A stretch of DNA of 64,000 bases from CAUZFZ01 sp963579025 (lineage in GTDB: Bacteria > Planctomycetota > Planctomycetia > Planctomycetales > Planctomycetaceae), in NCBI GenBank assembly GCA_963579025.1, contig CAUZFZ010000028.1:1-64000 (forward strand), written 5' to 3'. Of this stretch, positions 43,523 to 53,074 are shown piece by piece (position 1 is the first letter of the stretch; the number at the start of each line of letters is the position of its first letter). A program made the translations under genes and the position numbers. The notes beneath the pieces are model-generated. The model saw nothing but the letters and a program-made list of their open reading frames with translations, ran no database searches and was not told the origin of the DNA.

Positions 43523-43656
43523 TCCGTCCCCGCACGAAACCGTCCCCTCCCACCGTCGTCCCCGGTCGCCTCCGTCCCTGTATGCCTCGATTCATCCCGC
43601 CTCGTCTCCGCACGACTCAATCCCGCACGCCCCGATCTCTCCCACACAATCCACAG

Positions 43657-46338
43657 TCATTCGCGGGTCAGTGTCTCGTCCAGGTTCAGCAGTACGTTTG
43701 CGATCGTCGTCCATGCAGCAAGCTCTGCAGTATCGAGGCCATCCGTAACCGGTTCCTCGCCTCGTTTGATCAAGGCCGTCGCTGCTGCTTTGTCGGCTTG
43801 GAACCGTGTTAATTGCTCGACGTGGATCTTTCGGAGCGTCTGAAGCTCGTCGTCGTCCGGACTTCGGGAGACGGTCGACCGAAAGGCAAACTTGAGTCGC
43901 TCATCGGGTGACGAACCGCCTTCGCGGACGATTCGCTCGGCGAGAACGCGGGCCGCTTCGACGAACGTCGGATCGTTCAGCGTCACCAGTGCCTGCAGCG
44001 GTGTGTTGGTCCGTGGGCGACTGACCGTGCAGACTTCGCGACTGGGTGCGTCAAAAATACGAAATGTTGGATAGGTCGTGGTGCGTCGCCAGAAGGTGTA
44101 CATCCCGCGACGATAAACATCGTCGCCATCGCTTTGCGGCCACTTCCAGCGACCCTTGTCGCTGTAGTACCCCTCCGGCTGGTAGGGAAAAACGCTCGGC
44201 CCTCCGATCTCGTCGTTCAGCAGGCCGCTGACAGACAGGGCAGCATCGCGAATACCTTCGGCCGAGAGGCGGAATCGCGACTGGCGGGCGAGCAATGTGT
44301 TGTACGGATCGACCGCCACGGCATCCGATCGCCAGTGGGACGACTGTCGATAAGTAGACGACATGACGATTTTCTTCTGCAGCGCCTTGACGTTCCAGCC
44401 GGTGCGGATGAACTCGGTGGCGAGCCAGTCGAGCAGTTCTGGATGTGCCGGGAATTCGCCGCGGACTCCGAAGTCGTCCATCGTCCGCACAAGGCCCGCA
44501 CCAAACAGTTGGCTCCACAAACGATTGACGGCCACGCGGGCGACGAGAGGGTTGTCTGCATCTGCGAGCCAGTGCGCCAGTCCAAGTCGTGTGCGCGGTT
44601 TGTCCGATGGCAGCGGCGGGAAGATGGACGGTACGTTCGGCGTGACTTCCTGGGCCTTCGTCTGAAAATCGCCACGTACCAGGACAAAGGCCGGTCGGCG
44701 TTGTTTCATCTCGACCATGACCATCGTCGTGGGAATGGCTTTGTCGAGCTTCTGTTTCTCCGCCGTCAGTTCCGCTTGCCGTTTGTTGAGCGGCTCAAAC
44801 GTGTCTTTTGTCGCCGCATAAGCGTGCTGCACGAAGTAATCATGCAGTTGCTTTTTCTGCTCGTCCTTGCGGTCAGTCTCTTTGAGTTTGACAAGCTTGA
44901 GGATGTCCCTGGGCAGTTCGCTCTTCTCACGTGCCTTTTCAAACTCCTCCCACGCGATTTGCGTGTCGAAGTGCGTCGGCTCCGGATGTTTGGGTTTCTT
45001 GACTTCCGCGATATCACCCGAGCCTGCAGCTGCGTCTCGTTTGTCCGGGGTCGGTGTCTGCTCGCTGTCGGCCGGCTTCGACTGGGCGGACGTGGACGGG
45101 AGTTCGACCTTCGCCATCAGCGAATCGATTTGCGCATCCAGTCCGGTCAATTCCGTCGTAACGCGTTCGAGCGCTGCCTTCTGGTCGCCGGTCGGCAGAC
45201 TCAGCAGCGGCGGCAGCGGGATGTCGTGACCGGTTGCGCCCAGTTCGCCGTCGACCGAGTTGAAGAACGCATAGAATTGATAAAACTCCTGCTGCGAGAT
45301 CGGGTCGTACTTGTGCTCGTGACATTGAGCACAACCCATCGTCAGGCCGAGGAACACCGTTGCCGTCGTGCTGGCTCGTTCGACCGCGTACACGACCATG
45401 TACTCCTCGGCGTCGGATCCAGCTTCTTCGTTGTAGGTCGTGTTGCGATTGAAGCCGCTGGCAATCTGCTGCGACGTGTCGGCCTCCGGAAGCAGGTCAC
45501 CGGCAATCTGCTCGATGGTGAACCGGTCAAACGGCATGTTTGTGTTGAATGCGTTAATGACCCAGTCGCGATACAGCCACATGCTGCGAGTGCTGTCGCT
45601 CTCGAACCCGTTGGTGTCGCCAAAGCGAGCCAGATCCAGCCAGTCCTGGGCCATCCGCTCTCCGTAGTGCTGCGAAGCCAGTAGCCGGTCCACGAGTTTT
45701 TCGTAAGCCTGCGGTCGCTCATCGTTGATGAACCGATCGACGTCGCGAATCGATGGCGGCAGTCCGGTGAGGTCGAGCGACAGGCGGCGGATCAGCGTCG
45801 TGCGATCGGCCATGGGCGACGGTTCCAGCTTCGCCGCCTGAAGTCGAGCCAGAACAAAGGCGTCGATCTCGGTCCGCGACCAGACGTGCTTGCTCGTCTC
45901 TGGAAGCGTCGGGCGCTGCGGTTTCTCGAACGCCCAGTGGACTGTGTAGTCCGCTCCCTCGGCCACCCATTGCTTAAGCAGAGCGACTTCCTCGGGCGTG
46001 AGCTTCAGCTTCGAATCGGTCGGCGGCATCTGCTTGTCCGGATCGTTACTTGTGATCCGTTTGACGAGTTCACTGTCGCCAACGTTTCCCGCGACGATTG
46101 CGGACTGATGCGCCGCCTCACCGAGGTCCAATCGCAGATCACCCTCTCGGCTCTTGTCGTCTGGTCCGTGACAGCGAAAGCACTTGTCCGAAAGCAACGG
46201 CCTGATCTGCCGGCTGAAGTCGATCTTCGTCGTCTCGGGATCGGCCGCCAAACCGACTTGCGGATGCCAGACAATCAGTCCAACCGCAATGGCAGCCATA
46301 AAGCGCAGCCGCTGAACGCTGGTCGACCGCGGTGACAT
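43657..46338 (-). CDS. PSCyt1/DUF1549/DUF1553 planctomycete cytochrome protein
   Basis: An 893-residue secreted protein: signal peptide (LRFMAAIAVGLIVW), N-terminal cytochrome c-like domain with heme motif CFRCH (Cys53, Cys56, His57), then the DUF1549 region (FVLARLQAAKLEPSP, LIRRLSLDLTGLPP, RMAQDWLDLARFGDTNGFES), a second CAQCHEHKYDPI motif, a charged coiled-coil linker (about 400-520) and the DUF1553 region (NPLVARVAVNRLWSQLFGAG, SRPRTNTPLQALVTLNDP). These proteins with DUF1501 partners are hallmarks of Planctomycetota and are thought to act in periplasmic electron transfer or polymer breakdown. ATG 46338 gives the signal peptide. Confidence 0.92.
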   Translation of the reverse strand: MSPRSTSVQRLRFMAAIAVGLIVWHPQVGLAADPETTKIDFSRQIRPLLSDKCFRCHGPDDKSREGDLRLDLGEAAHQSAIVAGNVGDSELVKRITSNDPDKQMPPTDSKLKLTPEEVALLKQWVAEGADYTVHWAFEKPQRPTLPETSKHVWSRTEIDAFVLARLQAAKLEPSPMADRTTLIRRLSLDLTGLPPSIRDVDRFINDERPQAYEKLVDRLLASQHYGERMAQDWLDLARFGDTNGFESDSTRSMWLYRDWVINAFNTNMPFDRFTIEQIAGDLLPEADTSQQIASGFNRNTTYNEEAGSDAEEYMVVYAVERASTTATVFLGLTMGCAQCHEHKYDPISQQEFYQFYAFFNSVDGELGATGHDIPLPPLLSLPTGDQKAALERVTTELTGLDAQIDSLMAKVELPSTSAQSKPADSEQTPTPDKRDAAAGSGDIAEVKKPKHPEPTHFDTQIAWEEFEKAREKSELPRDILKLVKLKETDRKDEQKKQLHDYFVQHAYAATKDTFEPLNKRQAELTAEKQKLDKAIPTTMVMVEMKQRRPAFVLVRGDFQTKAQEVTPNVPSIFPPLPSDKPRTRLGLAHWLADADNPLVARVAVNRLWSQLFGAGLVRTMDDFGVRGEFPAHPELLDWLATEFIRTGWNVKALQKKIVMSSTYRQSSHWRSDAVAVDPYNTLLARQSRFRLSAEGIRDAALSVSGLLNDEIGGPSVFPYQPEGYYSDKGRWKWPQSDGDDVYRRGMYTFWRRTTTYPTFRIFDAPSREVCTVSRPRTNTPLQALVTLNDPTFVEAARVLAERIVREGGSSPDERLKFAFRSTVSRSPDDDELQTLRKIHVEQLTRFQADKAAATALIKRGEEPVTDGLDTAELAAWTTIANVLLNLDETLTRE

Positions 46339-46796
46339 GTTCACAATCACGCTTAGGCATCCGACGGGAGACAAACGACTGATGATGACTGAGACAGTGA
46401 CAGAAGTCAGATCAGTCATTGCTGATCCGTCAGAATACTCACGGCGCCGGAACAGTGTCCAATCCGGCGTCCGCAATAGCTGAGCGACCGAATCGGACGA
46501 ACCGCGAAATCCGTGCGAAAGAATTGGTCAGACAGCCTTTTCAGAATCGTGCGACATGCTCACAATGACGACACTGTTTGCACTGTGGCTGTCGTTCTCT
46601 CCCACCGATGGGCTCTATAAAGTGGTTCGGTCTTCGGACTCTCCTGCCTCCTGCCCGTCCGGCCTCGCCTGCGACCAGTCGTGTTCCCCACTCAACGCTG
46701 TTTCCCGGTTCCGTGTCACGTTCGGCTCACGCGTGATGGACCTGGGAAACTCCTGCCGTACCTCAGGTGCGTTTCCGATGAGGAGTCTGTAATCCG
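46339..46796. other. 458-bp divergent intergenic region
   Basis: This stretch separates the PSCyt gene (minus strand) from korA (plus strand) and must contain both promoters. A TATAAA at 46616-46621 could be a -10 element for korA, but no well-spaced -35 was found. GAGGAG at 46780-46785 is the korA ribosome-binding site. A 78-codon open frame ending at 46792 has no start signal and no family resemblance, so I do not call it a gene. No repeat was seen. Confidence 0.4.
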
Positions 46797-48677
46797 ATGT
46801 CGACCGTCGAAGCGCCCCAGGCCGATGCCGCCGAACCAGCCCGTCAGAAAGAATCACTCGAAACCGTCGTCGTGCGATTCTGCGGTGATAGCGGCGACGG
46901 TATGCAGCTCGTCGGGACTCAGTTGACGAATGTCTCTGCGGCGTTCGGTAACGATGTCAGCACGCTGCCCGACTTCCCCGCCGAAATCCGGGCGCCTGCT
47001 GGAACGCTCGCGGGTGTCTCTGGATATCAGTTGTGCTTTTCGAATCACGACATCTTCACCCCCGGAGATGAGGTCGACACGCTTGTCGCAATGAATCCCG
47101 CGGCTCTGAAGACAAATGTCGCGGACTTGAAGCGTGGAGGTACGCTGATTGTCAACGCCGACGCGTTCGATAAGAGCAACGTGAAGAAAGCGATGTACGC
47201 CAGCAATCCGCTGGAAGACGAAAACGCCCTGCAGGCCTATCGTGTGCATCGTGTCGACATGACGCGTCTGACACGCGATGCGGTTGAAGGACTGGGCCTG
47301 TCAACGCGTGAAGCCGACCGTTGCAAGAACTTCTTCGCACTCGGACTGGTGTACTGGCTGTACGACCGCGATTCGACGCCGACCGAAGAATGGGTCCGGT
47401 CCAAGTTCGCCAAGAAGCCGGAGACGGCAGAAGCCAACATTCGGGCCTTGAAGGCCGGATACAACTTTGGTTTCTCGACCGAGGCCTTCACTGTTCATTA
47501 CCAGGTCGCCCCCGCGCAACTGCCATCCGGCCAGTACCGCAAGCTGACGGGCAACGAGGCGACGGCGCTGGGTCTGGTCACGGCCGCGAATCTGGCCGGT
47601 CAACGGCTCTTTTATGCCGGTTACCCGATCACGCCCGCGAGCGACATTCTGCACGAGCTGGCAAATTACAAGAATTTCGGAGTCCGCACGTTTCAGGCCG
47701 AAGACGAGATTGCGTCCATGGCGGCCGCAGTGGGAGCCGCGTTTGCCGGTGAACTGTCGGTGACCGCCAGTTCGGGACCGGGGATCTGCCTGAAGGGTGA
47801 GGCGATGGGCCTGGGCATGATCGCCGAACTTCCGATGATCATTATCAACGTGCAGCGTGGCGGTCCGAGCACCGGTCTGCCGACGAAAACCGAACAGGCG
47901 GATCTGCTGCTCTCGATGTTTGGCCGCAATGGCGAATCTCCATTGCCGATTGTCGCCCCGCAAAGTCCGTCCGACTGTTTCGAGATGATTCAGGAAGCCA
48001 TGCGGATTTCCGTCGAGTTCATGTTGCCAGTGATCTTCCTGTCCGATGGTTACATTGCCAACGGTGCCGAACCGTGGCGAATTCCGGCGGTTGACGATCT
48101 CAAACCGATCAGCATTTCGCACCCGGCCGAGTTCAACAGCGACAACGGCTACCTTCCCTACAAACGCGACGAAAAGCACGCTCGACCGTGGGCCACAATT
48201 GGAACTCCGGGGCTGGAGCATCGGGTTGGCGGCCTCGAGAAAGCCGACGTCACGGGTCATGTGAGCTACGACCCGGATAACCACCAGCACATGATCGAAC
48301 TGAGGGCTGAAAAGGTCGCGAACATTGCGAACTTCATCCCGGAACAGGTAGTCGATGGTCCCGAGTCCGGGGACCTGCTGGTTATTTCCTGGGGCGGCAC
48401 CTTCGGAGCCGTGCGTACCGCGGTTCGTGAAGTCCAGGCTGCCGGCAAGTCAGTTGCCCACTGTCACCTGCGATACGTGAATCCCATGCCGCGAAATGTC
48501 GGTGACATCCTGAAACGGTTCAAGAAATTCCTTGTTCCGGAACTCAACATGGGTCAACTTCGATTGCTGTTGCGTTCCGAGTTCCTGGTCGACGCCAAAG
48601 GTCTTAATAAGCTCAAGGGCAAACCGTTTCTGGTTTCCGAAGTTGTTAATTCGATCAACGACAATCTTGCCAGCTGA
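46797..48677 (+). CDS. korA: 2-oxoacid:acceptor oxidoreductase subunit alpha
   Basis: A 626-residue fused gamma-alpha subunit. The gamma domain comes first (VRFCGDSGDGMQLVGTQLT, LVAMNPAALKTNVADLKRGG); the alpha pyrimidine-binding domain follows from about residue 240 (FYAGYPITPASDILHELA, QAEDEIASMAAAVGAAFAG, SSGPGICLKGEAMGLG, RGGPSTGLPTKTEQADLL). With KorB it oxidises 2-oxoglutarate (or another 2-oxoacid) to the acyl-CoA with ferredoxin as acceptor, replacing 2-oxoglutarate dehydrogenase. No ferredoxin-like delta subunit is present, as in the two-subunit KorAB type. Substrate preference is not proven by sequence. Confidence 0.92.
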   Translation: MSTVEAPQADAAEPARQKESLETVVVRFCGDSGDGMQLVGTQLTNVSAAFGNDVSTLPDFPAEIRAPAGTLAGVSGYQLCFSNHDIFTPGDEVDTLVAMNPAALKTNVADLKRGGTLIVNADAFDKSNVKKAMYASNPLEDENALQAYRVHRVDMTRLTRDAVEGLGLSTREADRCKNFFALGLVYWLYDRDSTPTEEWVRSKFAKKPETAEANIRALKAGYNFGFSTEAFTVHYQVAPAQLPSGQYRKLTGNEATALGLVTAANLAGQRLFYAGYPITPASDILHELANYKNFGVRTFQAEDEIASMAAAVGAAFAGELSVTASSGPGICLKGEAMGLGMIAELPMIIINVQRGGPSTGLPTKTEQADLLLSMFGRNGESPLPIVAPQSPSDCFEMIQEAMRISVEFMLPVIFLSDGYIANGAEPWRIPAVDDLKPISISHPAEFNSDNGYLPYKRDEKHARPWATIGTPGLEHRVGGLEKADVTGHVSYDPDNHQHMIELRAEKVANIANFIPEQVVDGPESGDLLVISWGGTFGAVRTAVREVQAAGKSVAHCHLRYVNPMPRNVGDILKRFKKFLVPELNMGQLRLLLRSEFLVDAKGLNKLKGKPFLVSEVVNSINDNLAS

Positions 48678-48824
48678 CACACCCCGGACGCCGCCCTCGC
48701 CAGAGTACGGTCCCCAGTGTTCTGACAAACGCTGATCCTGAAAGCACTGATCCCACCCTACTGCTCAGTCTGAGTCGCTGCCGGAGATGACGCCGGCAGC
48801 AGGAATCCCCGAAGGCATCCCGCC

Positions 48825-49856
48825 ATGAGTACTGATACGCCCACCGAACTGCCCGTCCTGACCGCGAAAGATTTCGCCAGTGATCAGGAAATCCGCTGGT
48901 GCCCGCGTTGCGGCGATTACTCGATCCTCGCCCAGATGAAGAAGGTCTTGCCCACGCTGGGTATGCCGAAAGAGAAATTCGTCTTTGTCTCGGGTATTGG
49001 TTGTTCGAGCCGGTTTCCGTACTACATGAACACGTACGGGTTCCACAGCATTCACGGTCGGGCGCCGGCGATCGCATCGGGTATCAAAATCACACGGCCA
49101 GACCTGCAGGTCTGGGTGATCACTGGCGACGGCGATGCACTGTCAATCGGCGGCAACCATCTGATGCACGCCATTCGACGTAACATCGACCTGAAAATCA
49201 TCCTGTTCAACAACCAGATTTACGGCCTGACCAAAGGCCAGTACTCACCGACCAGCCCCGTGGGCAAACGTACGAAAAGCACACCGATGGGTTCGGTCGA
49301 TTACCCGCTGAATCCGCTCTCTGTGGCACTGGGTTGTGAAGCGACGTTTGTGGCCCGCTCCGTCGATGTCGACATCAAACACCTGTCGATGGTGCTCGAA
49401 CGAGCCGCACACCACAAAGGTACCGCATTCGTCGAGGTGTACCAGGACTGCAACGTCTTCAACTCGGGCGCGTTCAGCTTCGCGACCGACAAGAAAATCC
49501 GGAACCAGAACATCATCTACCTGGAACACGGCAAGCCACTGGTCTTCGCCAACGGTACCAAAGGCATTCGCGTCAATGAGGGCAGCCGACCGGAAGTTGT
49601 CGACCTGCAGGCTGATGGCGTGAAGGAAGACGACCTGCTGTTCCACGATGAAAAAGCCGCCGAACCGAGCCTCGCGTTCACACTGGCCCGCATGCGGAAG
49701 CCGGCGTTTCCCGAGCCCATGGGCATCTTTCGAGCCATCGACCGGCCGACCTATGACCAGACCGCAGCCGCTCAGATTGAAGATGCAATCGCCGAAAAAG
49801 GCGAAGGCAACCTGCACGACCTCTTTCACCGCGGCGATACCTGGGAAGTGAAATAG
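48825..49856 (+). CDS. korB: 2-oxoacid:ferredoxin oxidoreductase subunit beta
   Basis: A 343-residue thiamine-diphosphate and iron-sulfur subunit. Cys pair in RWCPRCGDYSI, FVSGIGCSSRFPYYMNTYGF, HSIHGRAPAIASGIKI, the ThDP/Mg motif ITGDGDALSIGGNHLMH followed by NNQIYGLTKGQYSPTSP, and a further Cys in YQDCNVFNSGAF supply the [4Fe-4S] cluster and cofactor sites. It forms the catalytic complex with KorA, 147 bp upstream on the same strand. The gene ends with TAG and is followed 28 bp later by a strong intrinsic terminator, so korAB is one transcription unit. Confidence 0.93.
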   Translation: MSTDTPTELPVLTAKDFASDQEIRWCPRCGDYSILAQMKKVLPTLGMPKEKFVFVSGIGCSSRFPYYMNTYGFHSIHGRAPAIASGIKITRPDLQVWVITGDGDALSIGGNHLMHAIRRNIDLKIILFNNQIYGLTKGQYSPTSPVGKRTKSTPMGSVDYPLNPLSVALGCEATFVARSVDVDIKHLSMVLERAAHHKGTAFVEVYQDCNVFNSGAFSFATDKKIRNQNIIYLEHGKPLVFANGTKGIRVNEGSRPEVVDLQADGVKEDDLLFHDEKAAEPSLAFTLARMRKPAFPEPMGIFRAIDRPTYDQTAAAQIEDAIAEKGEGNLHDLFHRGDTWEVK

Positions 49857-49884
49857 ATCAGCCCATTGCCGGCCAATTGTTCAA

Positions 49885-49922
49885 CAGGCCCGAGGCTTTG
49901 ATCAGCCTCGGGCCTGTTTTTT
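49885..49922. terminator. Rho-independent terminator after korB
   Basis: Stem CAGGCCCGAGGCT (49885-49897) pairs perfectly with AGCCTCGGGCCTG (49904-49916) around TTGATC, followed by six T residues (49917-49922). It stands 28 bp after the korB stop and lies between convergent genes; the T-run favours the plus-strand transcript. It is the only textbook terminator I found in the window. Confidence 0.93.
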
Positions 49923-49975
49923 GTTGGCGTGGCCGATTCGGCCAAAGACGATCTGAAACGCGTCGATCGTCGCAC

Positions 49976-51367
49976 TCAGAACAGTTCGGGGATTGGCTGC
50001 CCGGTGGTGATAATCTGCTCGATCTCTTTCGAGACGCCGGTCTGCAGCCGCAATTCACCGATGTCGAACAGAGAGTGCATCACGGTCGCCAGGACGTTGC
50101 TGCTGGTAATCGGCGTCGAAGCTGGCTCTCCCCCGATGCGGTCCGATCGACCGATGACCTGTCCCATTCGCAGACCACCGCCGGCGAATGCCAGAGTGCA
50201 TTGATTGCCCCAGTGGTCGCGACCGCCGTTCTTGTTGATTCTCGGGGTGCGACCGAATTCGCCGGTCATCACCAGCAGGATGCGCTCGCTGAGTCCTCGC
50301 TGCTCGACGTCTTCCATGAAAGCCGACACAGCCTTGTCGACCGCCGGCGTCAGTTGCGCGATGCCATCAGCCATCGTGAACTCTTTGCCGCCGCCGTGCA
50401 TGTCCCAGCCAGGAGCCGTGACTGTCACAAACCCACATCCTGCCTCGCACATCCGCCGCGCCATCAGCATCTGGTGACCGAGAGCGACTGGCGAAAACTG
50501 CGTCGCATAGGAGTTGCGTTTGATCGCTGCCGCGGTCGGTTTGCACATGCTGGTGTCGTATCGCCTGATCGTCGCCGGGTCTTCCTGCGACAGATCGAAC
50601 GCATCGCCCGCTCCGCGCGACAGCACATCGAACGCCTGCTGCTGAAAGCGGTCGGCTGAGTCGAGCTGACCACTTACGTCCGCATTCCGGCGGAGTCGGT
50701 CCAGGCCACTCAGCAAGCCGCGCCGATCGTCCAGCCGCCCGCCTTCGATCTGCAACTTCATGTTGTCGATCACTTCTCCACCAGCACTCGGATCGAACGG
50801 CCGGTACGCTCGCGACAGCGTTCCGTTCTGGGACACGCGGTCTGTGTTCCGATACAGGCCCTTGTGCTGATCGCCGATGGCCTGCGAGGTCACCACGACA
50901 TTCTGCGGCAGACCGGTTGCGGGATTCGTCAGACCGGCAACGCGAGCAAACAGCGCCCCCATCATCGCGCCGGTGGGATTACCCCCAGCCATTACGTGCA
51001 TGGCCGCCGTTCCGTGGCTGGAGATCCCGTGTCGATACGACCGCACAACTGCCAGTCGATCGGCGAGTCCCGCGAGCATCGGAAATGTCCCGCCAAACGT
51101 CTCGCCGGCAAGTGATGTCTGTAATTCTCCCGTGATGCTCCGAATCTCCGCCGGGGCGGTCATTTTTGGATCGAACGTCTCATACTGAGTCGGTCCGCCC
51201 TGCATGTTCAGAACCACGACGGATCGATCGTGCAGATGAGCCCCTCGGATTCCGGCCGCAGCCTGCGCAGCCAATAGACCGGACAGCGTCAGTCCGCCCA
51301 CGCTCGAAGTGCCAATCCGCAGAAACTCACGTCGAGTCCGCCCCTCAGTTCCGTATACGGTCAGCAT
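49976..51367 (-). CDS. DUF1501 Tat-exported protein (3 of 4)
   Basis: A 463-residue DUF1501 protein: Tat motif TRREFLRIGTSS near residue 11, NMQGGPTQYETFDPKMTAPA, HGISSHGTAAMHVMAGGN, VTAPGWDMHGGGKEF and MTGEFGRTPRINKNGGRDHW. The conserved Gly-Gly-Pro segment carries Gln-Tyr-Glu where others have Ser-His-x-Asp, so the first metal site differs. It is divergent from another DUF1501 gene (51602) with 234 bp between, and no DUF1549/1553 gene is adjacent. The start is the ATG that gives the Tat leader. Confidence 0.87.
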   Translation of the reverse strand: MLTVYGTEGRTRREFLRIGTSSVGGLTLSGLLAAQAAAGIRGAHLHDRSVVVLNMQGGPTQYETFDPKMTAPAEIRSITGELQTSLAGETFGGTFPMLAGLADRLAVVRSYRHGISSHGTAAMHVMAGGNPTGAMMGALFARVAGLTNPATGLPQNVVVTSQAIGDQHKGLYRNTDRVSQNGTLSRAYRPFDPSAGGEVIDNMKLQIEGGRLDDRRGLLSGLDRLRRNADVSGQLDSADRFQQQAFDVLSRGAGDAFDLSQEDPATIRRYDTSMCKPTAAAIKRNSYATQFSPVALGHQMLMARRMCEAGCGFVTVTAPGWDMHGGGKEFTMADGIAQLTPAVDKAVSAFMEDVEQRGLSERILLVMTGEFGRTPRINKNGGRDHWGNQCTLAFAGGGLRMGQVIGRSDRIGGEPASTPITSSNVLATVMHSLFDIGELRLQTGVSKEIEQIITTGQPIPELF

Positions 51368-51601
51368 GCAGATGTTCTCGCCCTGGGTTCGCGAAGACTC
51401 AATAAACTCGATGTATAGCGACGAAGTCCGAGTTCAGATTGTATCGGCCAAAGGCCCGCACATCATCGTGAGTCGAACCGGCTCCCATTGATCATTCAAC
51501 CGGGAATTGTGGAGCTGGCCCAATGACCGATAAGATCTCTGGTCACACCTGCTGCCTCCCACCCCGTCTCCTCTCCCTCCGTTGTATCAAGTAGAGCGAT
51601 C

Positions 51602-52972
51602 ATGCGAATTCAAGCAGAAAAAACGTCTGCATACTGCGATGGACACAGTCGACGCAGCTTCCTGCAGGTCGGCATGGCCGGAATGGGAACGGTCGGACTG
51701 CCCCAGCTTCTGCGAGCGAAAGAAGCCGCTGGTGCGGCCGGTCGTAAAGAGACGTCCGTAATCCTGATCTGGCTGGATGGTGGACCAAGCCATCACGACA
51801 CATACGATCCAAAACCGGATGCGCCGTCTGAATACGCCGGAATCTGGCAACCGATTCACACCAACGTTCCCGGTTTCGACATCAGCGAGATGTTTCCGCG
51901 GCAGGCTCGCCTGGCGGATCGTTTCTCGGTTGTCCGCTCGGTTCATCACAACGCGGGGGACCACTTTACCGGCGGACATTGGATGCTGACTGGCCATGGT
52001 GGAGTCAGTGGCGCCATGAACGCGGGCAAGTCTCCGTTCATCGGCGGCATGGCCACAAAGATGACCGGCTCACGCCAGCCAGGAATCCCGGCCAACATCG
52101 GCATCCCGTACTCGATGAGCATTGGCCTGCGTCCTGGTTATTTCGGCGGCAATTACCTGGGCGTCCAGCACGACCCGTTTCAGGTGGGGACCGATCCAAA
52201 TTCTGCCCGATTCAAGGTTCAGAACCTCAGCCTTCCGAAGGACCTGACCATCAGCCGTCTGGACGATCGTCGCGGTCTGCAGAAACACTTCGACACGCTG
52301 CGACGGGAAGTCGACCAGTCGGGAATGGCGGACGCGATGGACCGCTTTGACAGGCAGGCGTTCGAGATGGTGTCAGGCGAACGCGCTCGAGCGGCGTTCG
52401 ACATTGCCTCCGAAGATCCGCGACTCCGTGATCGCTATGGCCGCAACACCTGGGGACAGAGCACGCTGCTGGCTCGGCGACTGGTCGAGGCCGGATCAAC
52501 TTTCGTGACGTGTCACTTCGGCGGCTGGGACAGTCACTGGAACCACCAGGGAACCATGGAACGCCACCTGCCCAAAGTCGACATGGCGGTCAGTTCGCTG
52601 TTCGAAGATCTTGAAGTTCGCGGCATGCTGGACCAGGTGCTGGTCATGGTGATGGGCGAATTCGGTCGCACGCCGAAGATGAACAACGGCGGCAATGGCG
52701 GCCCGCCACTGAGCAAGGGGACACCAGGCCGCGATCACTGGGGCAATGCTCTGTCCGTGCTGATGGGCGGTGGTGGAGTCAAAGGCGGTCAGATCGTCGG
52801 CTCAACGAATCGACTGGGCGAGGTTCCAAAGGACCGCCCGTTGCGACCGGGTGATATCCACCACACGATCTTCCGCGTCCTGGGCGTCGACCCTGAAGTC
52901 AGCTTCCTTAATCACGCTGGCCGACCGGTCGCCGCAATCGATCACGGTGCGGTGATCGAAGAGTTGTTCTGA
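51602..52972 (+). CDS. DUF1501 Tat-exported protein (4 of 4)
   Basis: A 456-residue DUF1501 protein with Tat motif SRRSFLQVGMAG near residue 18, LIWLDGGPSHHDTYDPKPDA, HHNAGDHFTGGHWMLTGHGG, CHFGGWDSHWNHQGTME and VMGEFGRTPKMNNGGNGG. The metal-site Asp/His residues appear complete, unlike the divergent neighbour. The 234-bp region upstream is shared with that neighbour. Downstream it converges on mutM, with a two-armed hairpin repeat (copy D) starting 8 bp after the stop. Confidence 0.88.
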   Translation: MRIQAEKTSAYCDGHSRRSFLQVGMAGMGTVGLPQLLRAKEAAGAAGRKETSVILIWLDGGPSHHDTYDPKPDAPSEYAGIWQPIHTNVPGFDISEMFPRQARLADRFSVVRSVHHNAGDHFTGGHWMLTGHGGVSGAMNAGKSPFIGGMATKMTGSRQPGIPANIGIPYSMSIGLRPGYFGGNYLGVQHDPFQVGTDPNSARFKVQNLSLPKDLTISRLDDRRGLQKHFDTLRREVDQSGMADAMDRFDRQAFEMVSGERARAAFDIASEDPRLRDRYGRNTWGQSTLLARRLVEAGSTFVTCHFGGWDSHWNHQGTMERHLPKVDMAVSSLFEDLEVRGMLDQVLVMVMGEFGRTPKMNNGGNGGPPLSKGTPGRDHWGNALSVLMGGGGVKGGQIVGSTNRLGEVPKDRPLRPGDIHHTIFRVLGVDPEVSFLNHAGRPVAAIDHGAVIEELF

Positions 52973-52980
52973 CAGCGCGC

Positions 52981-53069
52981 GTTCGTAGTAGCCGGATTTA
53001 TCCGGCTGCGGTTGGACGCTTGCCTCGACTACTAACCGTGCGAACCGCATAAATGCGGTTACTACGAAC
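52981..53069. repeat. Two-armed GTTCGTAGTA hairpin repeat (copy D)
   Basis: Left arm 52981-53007 begins GTTCGTAGTAGCCGGATTTA, and right arm 53043-53069 ends TTACTACGAAC; over 27 positions they are inverse complements with four differences. Each arm also forms its own hairpin (AGCCGGAT/ATCCGGCT and AACCGCAT/ATGCGGTT), and the differences keep those small stems paired. It lies between the 3' ends of a DUF1501 gene (52972) and mutM (53075). Confidence 0.82.
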
Positions 53070-53074
53070 GACGG

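Noticed and set aside
44134..45684. 516-codon plus-strand open frame
   Set aside because: It lies wholly antisense to the PSCyt/DUF1549/DUF1553 gene, has no family resemblance, and is an effect of high-GC third-position bias.
46556..46792. 78-codon open frame just upstream of korA
   Set aside because: No ribosome-binding site, no recognisable family, and a Ser/Cys-rich composition typical of a random frame in the leader region.
47301..48290. 329-codon minus-strand open frame
   Set aside because: Antisense shadow of korA; composition is His/Arg-rich and non-protein-like.
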